A DNA stretch of 64,000 nucleotides from a virus: positions 1 through 64,000 of IMG/VR virus record IMGVR_UViG_3300042914_005059. One strand, 5' to 3'. Every line of letters starts with the position of its first letter. Positions within the stretch are counted from its first letter, which is position 1. A model generated the notes under the pieces. It was given only the letters and a program-made list of their open reading frames with translations, ran no database searches and was not told the origin of the DNA. Shown one piece after another: positions 49,364 to 57,753 of this stretch. Made by a program: the position numbers and the translations under genes.

Positions 49364-50734
49364 TTATTTATTTAATTCTGAAACAATCCAAACTTTATCT
49401 GATGCCCTGGTTATTGCTGTATATAATGATTGTGATTTTTCAACCTCATTTATCATTGAAACTGATAAAATATCATCTTCAACAATAATAACGTACTTAT
49501 ATGTTGACCCTTGACTTTTATGTGATGTAATTGCGTAACCAAAATCTAAGTTAGCAAATCTTCTTTTAATGTCCCAAGCCTTTTTTAATTGCCTGTTTCT
49601 TTCTTTTCCAAAAGGTAATGTTTTTGCAACTTTAAAAAGGTCTGAAACATGTTTGTTAAAAGATTCTAAACTACTTTTTGCCAAAACATCGACAGTCCAA
49701 AAACTTTCGTTATCAGTAACATCTAATTTATAACCATCCCATTTTCCGTTAAACTTTTCTGGTTTTATATTAACAACACTAACTTCGGTCGCATTTTCTA
49801 CCATAATTTCGTCACCATCACTGTAGTTGTCGTTAAAAATAAGAACATCCCCAATTTCATATTCTTTGGGGTTTCCATATATAACATTCCTAATATACCA
49901 ATTAATTGCTTCTCTTGTTTTGTTTTTATAAACAATAACTTTAATTAGTTCTTGATTTTTAACATCTTTTAATTTTAAAAAATGTTCTTTATTATCGTTA
50001 ATTGTTTTTTCTAAACTGGTGGCGAATACAATTTCAGAAGTATTTTTTCTAATATCCAAAGGAATTGGGTCTTCTTCTGGTTCTGGGTTTAATACAGAAT
50101 TATTCCAATAATAATCAGAATAAGGTAAGATAGAACTATTTTCTGTTTGTCGAACTCTTTTGTTTAGTTTAAATTTATTTTTAGTGTTAAATGTTGGGCT
50201 AGATTGTCCTGATTTTTCATCCCCAACTTCTCTTATTGGTGGTAATTGTCCAATATCCCCTAAAAAGATAACTTTTGCTGATTTCTTTTTTTCCGACATA
50301 ATTAATGACAGTCCTTCTTCATTAATCATAGAAGCCTCATCAACAACAATGATATCTACAATTTTAATAGTTGGTTTTTTCTTGCCATAAATTTTAACGA
50401 ATTTTCCTGTTTCCAAATCAAATGTCATTCCTAACATTGATGCAACACTTGATGAATATAACCCCCTAAGATCTCCATCATCAAAGTTATCTTTGATTTT
50501 ATTTACTATAACTTTTTTTGCTTTATGTGATAGAGCGGATAAAATAATTCTTTTTTTCGAAAGAAATGTTTTTAAACATTCAGTAACAACTGTTGTTTTT
50601 CCGACACCAGCCTTTCCTTCCAACATAAACCATTCTCCAGAATTACCTTTTTTTATAAATTCCGTTATTTGATTGACGGCTAATTGTTGTTCTTCATTTA
50701 AAACTATTTTACTTTTTACTATTTCGGTTTCCAT
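49364..50734 (-). CDS. dda: Dda-like DNA helicase (SF1B)
   Basis: The 456-residue protein (T4 Dda has 439) has superfamily 1 motifs: QQLAVNQI (Q-like), EGKAGVGKTTVVTE near residue 42 (Walker A), IIVVDEASMINEE (Walker B), FLGDIGQLPPIREVG (motif III), KLNKRVRQTENS (motif IV), and YAITSHKSQGSTY plus LYTAITRASDKVWIVS at the end (V, VI). It unwinds DNA 5'-3', and in T4 it helps origin firing, recombination and passing bound proteins. The gene is transcribed opposite to the array genes. An RNA-rich AT stretch without genes lies on both sides (49309-49363 and 50735-50782). Confidence 0.92.
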   Translation of the reverse strand: METEIVKSKIVLNEEQQLAVNQITEFIKKGNSGEWFMLEGKAGVGKTTVVTECLKTFLSKKRIILSALSHKAKKVIVNKIKDNFDDGDLRGLYSSSVASMLGMTFDLETGKFVKIYGKKKPTIKIVDIIVVDEASMINEEGLSLIMSEKKKSAKVIFLGDIGQLPPIREVGDEKSGQSSPTFNTKNKFKLNKRVRQTENSSILPYSDYYWNNSVLNPEPEEDPIPLDIRKNTSEIVFATSLEKTINDNKEHFLKLKDVKNQELIKVIVYKNKTREAINWYIRNVIYGNPKEYEIGDVLIFNDNYSDGDEIMVENATEVSVVNIKPEKFNGKWDGYKLDVTDNESFWTVDVLAKSSLESFNKHVSDLFKVAKTLPFGKERNRQLKKAWDIKRRFANLDFGYAITSHKSQGSTYKYVIIVEDDILSVSMINEVEKSQSLYTAITRASDKVWIVSELNK

Positions 50735-50782
50735 TAAACTTTTTTTTAAATATATTAAAAAAAATTAAAAAATAAAAATTTT

Positions 50783-52576
50783 TTATAAAAAAACCCATTT
50801 TTTATTACCACAATCATATATCCTATATATTTTTCTTTCTAACATGATTTGGTGTTCTGTTTTATTCGAATCATAACCCTCTTTAACTAAAATATCTTTA
50901 CGATATTTAAACCTATGTTCTCTATTTAATTTTTTAACATAAAAATAGTTTGGTTCTGTATTTGAAACAAATTTAAATCCTAGTTTTTCATACAAATCTC
51001 CATTGAAATATCTTCTATCTGAATAAGATATAACTTCTTTTGGTTGGTAATTATTTAAAAAAAATTTAAATAATTTATTTGCACCACCTATAACATTAGT
51101 ATTCAGTTTATTACAAAACCTTAACATTTCATATGTACCATTTTTTTCTTTAAAACCTAAAGATTTCCTTAACCCACCAAAGGACATTATAGAAACTAAT
51201 TCTTCACCACGGAATAATCCTAATTTAATTTTGGCATTAACATAACCCTGTATGTGATTTTTAATACAAAAATCTTTATATTCTTCTAGTGAAATATTTC
51301 TAACTTCACATTTTCTTGCGTATATTTTATTTGGTGTTAAATTTAACTTGTTTTTTATTATTGACAGTACTATTTCTTTTTTAAACAACCATTCATCTTC
51401 AAATATGTGAATAAGTTCAACACCTTCTTTTTCACACAATTTAGTTTTATTTAAGTGATATTTTTTATCACAATGTAATTCATTATGCCAATATATTCCG
51501 TTAAACTCTATAGCAAGATTGTTATCAGGAAATAATAAATCTAATTCTAAACCTTTTAATAGTTTTCTATTGTTTTTTTCAATATTAATATTTTCTTTTT
51601 CTAATATGTTAAACAAATCCATTTCTGGTGAACTATAAAACGTTCCGTAGGGGTTACAGTTGGTACAAATTATTTTATCATCATTACCTCTCATCACCAT
51701 AAAATGTCTGTTAATGTTAGTTTCTTTTTCACATTTTTTACAAAAAATATTACAAAAATCCCCTTCAATTTTATTTACAATAATATCACTACCGTATTTA
51801 TATTTAGATAAACAATTTTCTAATTTTTTTCTGGATATTTTTATCCTAATATCAGGACTTTTTAAAATATTATCAACACCGTATCTATCTAAACTAGTTT
51901 GTTTGTATTTTTCAATATTATTGTAATTTTCGTCATCATAACGATTTAATTTTGTTTTTTTGGTTTTTAATAAAGTGACATCCCAGTTATTATTTTTAAT
52001 TAAATTATCAATAGTTTTTTTATGTATAACGCTTGATTGTAACCCATGTTCAACTCCATGACGTTCTATCATTGTTTTTTTAGTTTTGTCCTGAATCTTT
52101 TTTGAGTTTAAAGGCCTTTTAACACCGTATTTATCTAAATTAGTTTTTTCGATTTTTTCTTTAACAATATTTGAACTAAGGGCATGTTCTGTGCCATATT
52201 TTTCCAAATTAGTTTTTTTAGTTTTTTCTTTTATTAAACTATTAGTCATTGGGTGCCCTCCGTATTTTTTTTCAAAAGTCTCTTTAGTTTTTTTTTTAAT
52301 ATCTGGATCTGATGACTTGCACTCTAAAGAACAATAGGTTCGATAACCTTTTTTTATATTTTCAAATTTAGTTTCGTTACCACATATTTTACAGTTTTTA
52401 CATTCTGATTTGTTTATATAAGACCAAACTTTTTCTTTAAAAGGTTTATTTATGTTTTTTTCTGTGGCATAAGTAATTATTTCATTATATAACTTTTGAT
52501 TTACATTTTTTAATGTTTTTTCTTTTAATAAAGAACCGTTTTTACTAGATAAAAAATAATTTAATAAATTTTCCAT
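50783..52576 (-). CDS. EDxHD-like homing endonuclease with GNAT-like C-terminal domain, copy 4
   Basis: The largest of the four, 597 residues. After the N-terminal helix and a CKICGNET...CSLEC unit it has at least six tandem DNA-contact repeats: KYGGHPMTNS, KYGTEHALSS, KYGVKRPLNS, RHGVEHGLQS, RYDDENYNNI and RYGVDNILKS. They are about 20-30 residues apart and each is preceded by a Lys-Thr-rich helix. A zinc ribbon (CKKCEKET...CTNC) and the nuclease core LELDLLFPDNNLAIEFNGIY-WHNE with LIHIFEDEW follow. The GNAT-like part has GLFRGEELVSIMSFG, GGANKLFKFFL and SYSDRRYFNGDLYEKLGF. It lies before the gp26-like gene on the opposite strand. Confidence 0.87.
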   Translation of the reverse strand: MENLLNYFLSSKNGSLLKEKTLKNVNQKLYNEIITYATEKNINKPFKEKVWSYINKSECKNCKICGNETKFENIKKGYRTYCSLECKSSDPDIKKKTKETFEKKYGGHPMTNSLIKEKTKKTNLEKYGTEHALSSNIVKEKIEKTNLDKYGVKRPLNSKKIQDKTKKTMIERHGVEHGLQSSVIHKKTIDNLIKNNNWDVTLLKTKKTKLNRYDDENYNNIEKYKQTSLDRYGVDNILKSPDIRIKISRKKLENCLSKYKYGSDIIVNKIEGDFCNIFCKKCEKETNINRHFMVMRGNDDKIICTNCNPYGTFYSSPEMDLFNILEKENINIEKNNRKLLKGLELDLLFPDNNLAIEFNGIYWHNELHCDKKYHLNKTKLCEKEGVELIHIFEDEWLFKKEIVLSIIKNKLNLTPNKIYARKCEVRNISLEEYKDFCIKNHIQGYVNAKIKLGLFRGEELVSIMSFGGLRKSLGFKEKNGTYEMLRFCNKLNTNVIGGANKLFKFFLNNYQPKEVISYSDRRYFNGDLYEKLGFKFVSNTEPNYFYVKKLNREHRFKYRKDILVKEGYDSNKTEHQIMLERKIYRIYDCGNKKWVFL

Positions 52577-52599
52577 AGGTATTTTTAACGTATATTCAT

Positions 52600-52611
52600 C
52601 TATAAATATAG
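52600..52611 (-). promoter_or_regulatory. Phage-type promoter motif
   Basis: Minus-strand CTATATTTATAGA lies about 25 nt before the ATG at 52576. Confidence 0.4.
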
Positions 52612-52637
52612 AATTTTTATTAAAAAAAAATATAACT

Positions 52638-52653
52638 AATATTTATTTTAAAA
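52638..52653 (+). promoter_or_regulatory. Phage-type promoter motif
   Basis: AATATTTATTTTAAAA lies 46 nt before the ATG at 52700. Confidence 0.45.
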
Positions 52654-52699
52654 ACAATAGTTTTATAATTACTTAATAATATGTTTTAAAATAAAAAAA

Positions 52700-53470
52700 A
52701 TGTCAAAACAACAACCACAAGAATTTCAAATTCAAGCTCCATTCGATGTCATTCCATTGCCCTCAAAAGGTCTTTTCTATCCAGGTCAAAACGGTATGGT
52801 AAAAGTTGAATACCTTACAGCCATGGACGAAAACATCTTAACTTCTCAAAACTTAATTAAAAGTGGAAAGGTTTTGGAATACCTTTTAGAAAGAAAAATT
52901 AAAGAATCACCAGTTCCTGTTGATGACCTTTTGGTTGGTGATAGAAACGCAATTATGATTTGGTTACGTGCAACTGGTTATGGTGAAATGTATCCAGTTA
53001 AACTAACAGACCCAGGAAGTGGTGTCGAATTTGATTATGAAATTAATCTAAGTGAACTACAAAATAAAGAACTACCTGATGGCGTTGAACCAGATGAAAG
53101 AGGTGAGTTTTCTTTTGAATTACCAAAAAGTAAGAAAAAAATTAAGTTTAAATTATTAACTGTTGGTGATGAAAAGTCTATTTTAAATCGTGCAGAAAAA
53201 TACGAGAAAGCAACTAAATCACAAATTTCAAATGTTTTAACTTATAGATTACAAGCACAAATTAAAGAAATTGATGGTAACCGTGATATTAATTATATCC
53301 AACAATTTGTTAATATGATGCCAGCTTTTGATTCTCTTAAATTTAGAGAATATTCCGATTCTATTGAACCAGGTATAAATATGTCGGTCGAGGTGGAGGG
53401 ACCGACAGGTACCTTTCAAGCTCCAGTTACCATCGGACTCAACTTTTTTTGGCCTAACGTTAGAGTATAG
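52700..53470 (+). CDS. gp26: gp26-like baseplate/tail-assembly protein
   Basis: The 256-residue protein resembles the T4 baseplate gp26 family: it starts with FDVIPLPSKGLFYPG, has YLTAMDENILTSQNLIKSGK, LLVGDRNAIMIWLRATGYG, and MPAFDSLKFREYSDSIEPG. Proteins of this group act in assembly of the central baseplate hub or as tail assembly chaperones. The 3' end contains a T7 run (53444-53450), after which the +1 frame stays open through the small ORF at 53499. A programmed frameshift could therefore make a longer form. The normal frame ends FFWPNVRV. Confidence 0.85.
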   Translation: MSKQQPQEFQIQAPFDVIPLPSKGLFYPGQNGMVKVEYLTAMDENILTSQNLIKSGKVLEYLLERKIKESPVPVDDLLVGDRNAIMIWLRATGYGEMYPVKLTDPGSGVEFDYEINLSELQNKELPDGVEPDERGEFSFELPKSKKKIKFKLLTVGDEKSILNRAEKYEKATKSQISNVLTYRLQAQIKEIDGNRDINYIQQFVNMMPAFDSLKFREYSDSIEPGINMSVEVEGPTGTFQAPVTIGLNFFWPNVRV

Positions 53471-53498
53471 TATCGCCCTTAGGAGGGAGATTTATTAT
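53444..53498 (+). other. Candidate +1/-2 programmed frameshift region
   Basis: In the zero frame, codons AAC-TTT-TTT-TGG precede the stop at 53468. Shifting +1 (or -2) at the seven-T run gives an open frame with 16 stop-free codons (GLTLEYSIALRREIYY) that joins the 47-residue ORF at 53499 in phase. The -1 frame meets a stop at once (GCC-TAA). AGGAGG at 53481-53486 is the only strong Shine-Dalgarno-like sequence seen in the window and may help internal start or pausing. Confidence 0.5.
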
Positions 53499-53642
53499 AT
53501 GGTTAAACATATGAGATTTTCTTACGAAGCGGTTTTGTCAATACCAATTTGGGAACGTCGTGTTTATCTTGATTTATGGCAAAAAGAACTAGAGGAACAA
53601 AAACAGGAATACGATAAAATAAAATCAAAAAGTAAAAGATAA
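53499..53642 (+). CDS. Small tail-assembly ORF (gp51-like or frameshift extension)
   Basis: The 47-residue ORF MVKHMRFSYEAVLSIPIWER is followed by RVYLDLWQKELEEQKQEYD and a basic tail. The pattern FSYEAVLxxPxWERRVYxxLW occurs in short proteins next to tail assembly chaperone genes. AGGAGG lies 12 nt upstream of the ATG, exceptional in a genome that mostly lacks Shine-Dalgarno sites. It may be translated alone or as a +1 frameshift extension of the gp26-like gene. Gene order (26 then a small gene, then tape measure) fits T4 26-51. It precedes a terminator. Confidence 0.65.
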   Translation: MVKHMRFSYEAVLSIPIWERRVYLDLWQKELEEQKQEYDKIKSKSKR

Positions 53643-53672
53643 AAAAATGGGGGTTAACGACTCCCATTTTTC
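53641..53672 (+). terminator. Intrinsic terminator
   Basis: An 8-bp stem (ATGGGGGT 53647-53654 with ACTCCCAT 53660-53667, one G-U pair), loop TAACG, followed by T-rich sequence. Confidence 0.8.
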
Positions 53673-53680
53673 TTTTTTGG

Positions 53681-53697
53681 GATATTTATAAAAAAAA
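53681..53697 (+). promoter_or_regulatory. Phage-type promoter motif
   Basis: GATATTTATAAAAAAAA lies 9 nt before the ATG at 53706, directly after the terminator. Confidence 0.6.
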
Positions 53698-53705
53698 CCA
53701 TTTTC

Positions 53706-54926
53706 ATGGATATAAAAAAAATCATAAAACAAGAATTAAAAGAGGCCACTGTTGTTAATACTAAGGGTAAAGTTACTGGTGATGCTGGTGCTACTAATAT
53801 TGCGGCAGGTGAAGACGCTCTAGGAAGGGTTGAAAAAAGATTACAAAAATTAGGTGTTTACGATGTTCCATCTTTAGACGGCATAATGACAGTAGAACAA
53901 CTATCAATTGAACCTTTTGAATTTGATTTTGTGTTACAAGTTCCAGAAGTACAACAAGAACTTAGTTTACCAAAACCACCAAGATTTAGTACTCTAGCTA
54001 GAGTTGTTAATGGTTCTCCTTTTATATTAGAAGTAAAAGAAGATGGTAAAGAAGAAACTTTTACCATTCAGTTTGATAACAACGAAATGGTAACTAATTT
54101 ACCAGGTACCAAAAAAGGTATTATTGCACTAAAAACTGAAAGTAGGAGTGGTAAAGGTAAATTTTATAACGTTATATTAAGTAAAGATTTTTTAAAGGTG
54201 GCTACTAATAATAAAGGTGGTGGTGAAGAAGAAGTTGGTGGTAAAGATGGTAAAAAGGGTGGTGACGGTAAAGGTGACGGTAAAAATAATAAAGAAGGCC
54301 TTTTTAAAGATTTAAGTGGTTTTTTTAAATTTGTTGTTAATAATAAAAAATTCTTATCATCGAAACCAAATTCCGGTGAACCACAAACACAAGAAAGTAT
54401 TTTTGATGATATAGAAAAACTACTTTTAGAAGCCGATGTTAATCCTTCGGAAGAAAAACCAGAAAATACCAAAAATTATAAAGGTAGAATATACATTAAA
54501 GACATTACTCTAGGACCAAAAGCTGAAAAAAGGAGAGCTGGGGACGTTCAAAATTATGCCAACACAACAGGTGGGAATAAAAAATGGGATGGTTTAGTAA
54601 ATAGTTTACCAGAAAAAGGTTTAAAAGAAAATATTTCACTTACATTAAGTGATGAATCTGGTTTAAATGATGAACAAAAAACTGTGTTTAAAGAGATAAG
54701 AAGCGAATTACAAAATACAAGTTATAAAGGTCAAGCTACTATTAGAAGAAGTAAAAAAATAACAGACAATACTGTTTTTGTTATAGAATTCGACAATAAA
54801 GCTTTAGTTTGTAAAGTTGGACAAGGTGAAATTTTGAGAAAAGAAACATCGATAGAAATTGGCCCCAGAGCGGGTGGTGAAGATATTTTTGATAAATCAA
54901 CAAAAGCCAAAATTCAAATTGGTTGA
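53706..54926 (+). CDS. Internal-protein-like gene with shared KNNKEGLF motif (406 aa)
   Basis: It begins MDIKKIIKQELKEATVVNTK, with ELKE-A as possible (L/I)-x-E site. A beta-rich domain (residues 60-165) follows. A glycine/lysine/aspartate linker (GGEEEVGGKDGKKGGDGKG) leads to KNNKEGLFKDLSGFFKF near residue 192, which is nearly identical at protein and DNA level to the motif in the 825-residue protein at 36780. The C-terminal half repeats the pattern of an alpha/beta domain (LKENISLTLSDESGL, YKGQATIRRSKKITDNTVF). It lies between the gp26-like gene and the tape measure. A packaged or tail-associated protein is inferred. Confidence 0.55.
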   Translation: MDIKKIIKQELKEATVVNTKGKVTGDAGATNIAAGEDALGRVEKRLQKLGVYDVPSLDGIMTVEQLSIEPFEFDFVLQVPEVQQELSLPKPPRFSTLARVVNGSPFILEVKEDGKEETFTIQFDNNEMVTNLPGTKKGIIALKTESRSGKGKFYNVILSKDFLKVATNNKGGGEEEVGGKDGKKGGDGKGDGKNNKEGLFKDLSGFFKFVVNNKKFLSSKPNSGEPQTQESIFDDIEKLLLEADVNPSEEKPENTKNYKGRIYIKDITLGPKAEKRRAGDVQNYANTTGGNKKWDGLVNSLPEKGLKENISLTLSDESGLNDEQKTVFKEIRSELQNTSYKGQATIRRSKKITDNTVFVIEFDNKALVCKVGQGEILRKETSIEIGPRAGGEDIFDKSTKAKIQIG

Positions 54927-54946
54927 AAAAAATAAAACATTAAGAA

Positions 54947-57637
54947 ATGGCAGATAATTTCGAATCCAATTTAGACGACCAAAGGGAACGCCTCAAGGTA
55001 CAAAAACAAATTAATGAGGCTATTAAGGAAAACGTTAATAGCTTTGGTGATCTAGGTAAGTATAGTAAAACCATTGTTGATAATTTTAAAGATTTACAAG
55101 AAGCTAATGTTAGAATTAAAGAAAATCAAAAAAGAATTTTAGAACTTCAAAAAGAAAATACCACTCAGTCTTTACAACAAGCAGCTTATTTAGAACAGGA
55201 AAATTTACAATTAAGTAAAAAAAGAAAACAACTTCAAGAAATAAATAAAGAATTAGCTAAGAAAGCGCCGTTAGCGGCAGGTAAAGCTCTTCTTGGGTTT
55301 CTTGGTGATTCCCTTACAAAATATTTAGAATTTGATCAAAAAGCACGTGACGTTGCCGCACAAATAGGTCTTGGTGGTCAAAGAATGCAAATCATGCGAG
55401 ATAACGTTATTTCTGCAGGTATTGAAATGCAGAAATACGGTGTTTCCACAACGGAAGCTTTGGAGGCACAACAAGCATATTCTGATGAATTAGGACGTGC
55501 GGTTATTTTAAGTAGTGAAGCATTGACCAATATGGCCAGAATCGGAAAAGCAACTGGTCTAGGGATGCAAGGTATGGCAGCTTTAACCGCCGAGATGGAA
55601 GCTTTTGGTTTGGGCGCGGAACAAGCAACAGAATTTATTTTTGAAATGCAGTCCTCTTCGGCTCAAATGGGTCTTAATTCTGCAAAAGTTATTAAAAGTT
55701 TTCAAAGTAATTTAGGTCTTTTAAATAAATTAAATTTTAAAGCTGGAGTTAAAGGTCTGGAACAAATGGCGAAATACTCCGAAAAGTTTAAACTTAGTAT
55801 GCAATCTGTTGCCGCGGTGGCAGATAAAGTATTCAGACCTGAAGGTGCTATTGAAGCTGCGGCACAATTACAAGTTTTAGGTGGAAGTTTGGCCGCATTG
55901 GGTGACCCTTTTCAGTTATTGTATAAAGCTAGAAATGCACCTGAAGAATTAACAAAACAATTAGCGGAAGCGGCTGCCGCAACTGCAACTTTTAACGCTA
56001 AAACTGGTGAGTTTGAAGTTAGTGCATACGAATTAGATAGATTAAAAGAGGCCGCAAACGCTCTTGGATTGAGTTATGATGAATTAGCTCAATCTGCCAA
56101 ACAAACCGCAAAAATATCTCGTTTTGAAAATATGTTAAGTGGTAAAGGTTTGGACCCAGAACAAAAAGAGGCTCTTGCCATGATGGCCCAGGTAAGTAAA
56201 GACGGAAAGGCTCAAATACAAATGGGTTTCACTCCCGATGGTAAAGCTAACATGAAAGACCTTAAATCTTTATCGGGGACACAATTGTTAGAAGCTTTGG
56301 AACAGAAAAAACAAGCAGAAGAGGCGGCACAACAAGCAACTGGTGTTAAAGAACAATGGGAAAACTTATTTAATCAATTTGTTTTAGCAACCTATCCGTT
56401 ATTAGAAGATTTGATGAAAGTTTTTAAACCAGCTGCTGACGGAATTTCTACCAAAATGACGGAATTTATTACAGGTATATCTGATTTTGTTAAAGGTGTT
56501 GCACCGTTTTTTGTGTGGTTAGGGAAATTTGTTGCCTCAGCTCCAGAACTTACTTTAGGTTTAATTGCTTTTGCTAAAAGTGGATTGGCGAGTGCTGTTT
56601 TTTGGGCAGTAAAGTCACTTTTTTTAGGAAAAGTAATAACATCAGCTATGACCACTGGAGGTCAAATTGCTGCCGGAGAAATTGCTGCAGCAATGGCAGG
56701 AAAAGGTGTGGTCGGTGGTATTCCTGGTGGGGGAGCTCCCGGTGGTACACCACCTCCTGCCGGTGGTCAATCAGGGGGGGTGTTAAGCCAGTTGTCACAA
56801 ATAAAACCAACACAAATTTTAGCAACTGCAGTAGCTTTAGTTGCCATAGGTGCCGCTATATGGTTAGTTGCTGACGGTATGTCACATTTAACTTTAGCCT
56901 TTAAAGAACTTAATGGTCCACAAGCTTTAGGTGCTGTCGCAGGAATAGCTGTGATTATGGGTGGTTTTGTAGCTATGTTATATGCCATGGCTGGGGCTAC
57001 AGGTGTTTTAGCTATGGTCGCTAGTGCTGGTTCCGGTCCGTTAATAGCTTTTGGTTTTTCAATGTTAATGATTGGTGGGGCTATTGCAATAGCCGCATTA
57101 GGGTTTTCAGTACTAGTAGATTCTTTCACTAAGATGTTTGCAGTAATCGGACCAAACGGTGACAGTATTATGAAAGCTGGTGCTGGTTTTTTTATGATGG
57201 CAGCTGGTTTAGGTGTCTTAGCTTTCGCTCTAGTTGCTTTGTCTGCTTCTGCCTTATTAGCAGTTGTTGGTCTTGGGGTTATTTTAGGTTTAACCACCGC
57301 AATAGTTTCTGCAACAACTTCTTTAAGTAATGTTGGTGGAGCGGAAGGTATTGTTAAAGTAGTAAATGCAATTAACTCTCTTGATACTGAAAAATTAGAC
57401 GCAATACAATCACTATCAAATTGGATGGCATTATTAGGTGGGACAACAACTATTAAATTTGATGAGAGTTTGGAAATAGATGGAGAAATTGTTATTAAAG
57501 GTGAATCAGGCGGTAGAAAAAATACCGACTGGATCAATGACCCCGATTTTATCTCAAATCTAAAAGATAAAATTATTGGAAAAAGTTACGCAGATAGAAA
57601 TGGTGGAAAAATTGGTGCTTATAATAAATTTGCTTAA
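54947..57637 (+). CDS. Tape measure protein
   Basis: The 896-residue protein sets tail length and is carried inside the tube. The first about 110 residues are coiled coil (QRERLKVQKQINEAIKEN, LQEINKELAKKAP). The long helical middle has TGLGMQGMAALTAEMEAF and AAQLQVLGGSLAALGDP. The C-terminal third has several hydrophobic helices (LSQIKPTQILATAVALVAIGAA, LGAVAGIAVIMGGFVAMLYAM, FFMMAAGLGVLAFALVALSA) that may cross the host membrane on injection. A Gly/Pro-rich linker (GGAPGGTPPPAGGQ) separates the two parts. Length and place, between tail-assembly and baseplate genes, fit T4 gp29-like proteins. Confidence 0.85.
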   Translation: MADNFESNLDDQRERLKVQKQINEAIKENVNSFGDLGKYSKTIVDNFKDLQEANVRIKENQKRILELQKENTTQSLQQAAYLEQENLQLSKKRKQLQEINKELAKKAPLAAGKALLGFLGDSLTKYLEFDQKARDVAAQIGLGGQRMQIMRDNVISAGIEMQKYGVSTTEALEAQQAYSDELGRAVILSSEALTNMARIGKATGLGMQGMAALTAEMEAFGLGAEQATEFIFEMQSSSAQMGLNSAKVIKSFQSNLGLLNKLNFKAGVKGLEQMAKYSEKFKLSMQSVAAVADKVFRPEGAIEAAAQLQVLGGSLAALGDPFQLLYKARNAPEELTKQLAEAAAATATFNAKTGEFEVSAYELDRLKEAANALGLSYDELAQSAKQTAKISRFENMLSGKGLDPEQKEALAMMAQVSKDGKAQIQMGFTPDGKANMKDLKSLSGTQLLEALEQKKQAEEAAQQATGVKEQWENLFNQFVLATYPLLEDLMKVFKPAADGISTKMTEFITGISDFVKGVAPFFVWLGKFVASAPELTLGLIAFAKSGLASAVFWAVKSLFLGKVITSAMTTGGQIAAGEIAAAMAGKGVVGGIPGGGAPGGTPPPAGGQSGGVLSQLSQIKPTQILATAVALVAIGAAIWLVADGMSHLTLAFKELNGPQALGAVAGIAVIMGGFVAMLYAMAGATGVLAMVASAGSGPLIAFGFSMLMIGGAIAIAALGFSVLVDSFTKMFAVIGPNGDSIMKAGAGFFMMAAGLGVLAFALVALSASALLAVVGLGVILGLTTAIVSATTSLSNVGGAEGIVKVVNAINSLDTEKLDAIQSLSNWMALLGGTTTIKFDESLEIDGEIVIKGESGGRKNTDWINDPDFISNLKDKIIGKSYADRNGGKIGAYNKFA

Positions 57638-57726
57638 AAAAAACAAAGCAATATTAATTAAATAATATTAAAGCATTTATTAAAGCTAGCATCTGCATTA
57701 ATATTAATAATAAATTTTTTAAAAGT

Positions 57727-57743
57727 AAATATTTATTAGAAAA
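57727..57743 (+). promoter_or_regulatory. Phage-type promoter motif
   Basis: AAATATTTATTAGAAAA lies 10 nt before the ATG at 57754. The 116-nt gap after the tape measure (57638-57753) is otherwise AT-rich with short inverted repeats and no gene. Confidence 0.5.
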
Positions 57744-57753
57744 GATTTTTTAA

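Noticed and set aside
56767-57537. 256-codon open frame antisense to the tape measure
   Set aside because: Long but lies fully within a well-supported gene in antisense; composition (Pro/Ala/Lys/Ile runs) is that of a frame shadow of Gly/Ala-rich codons.
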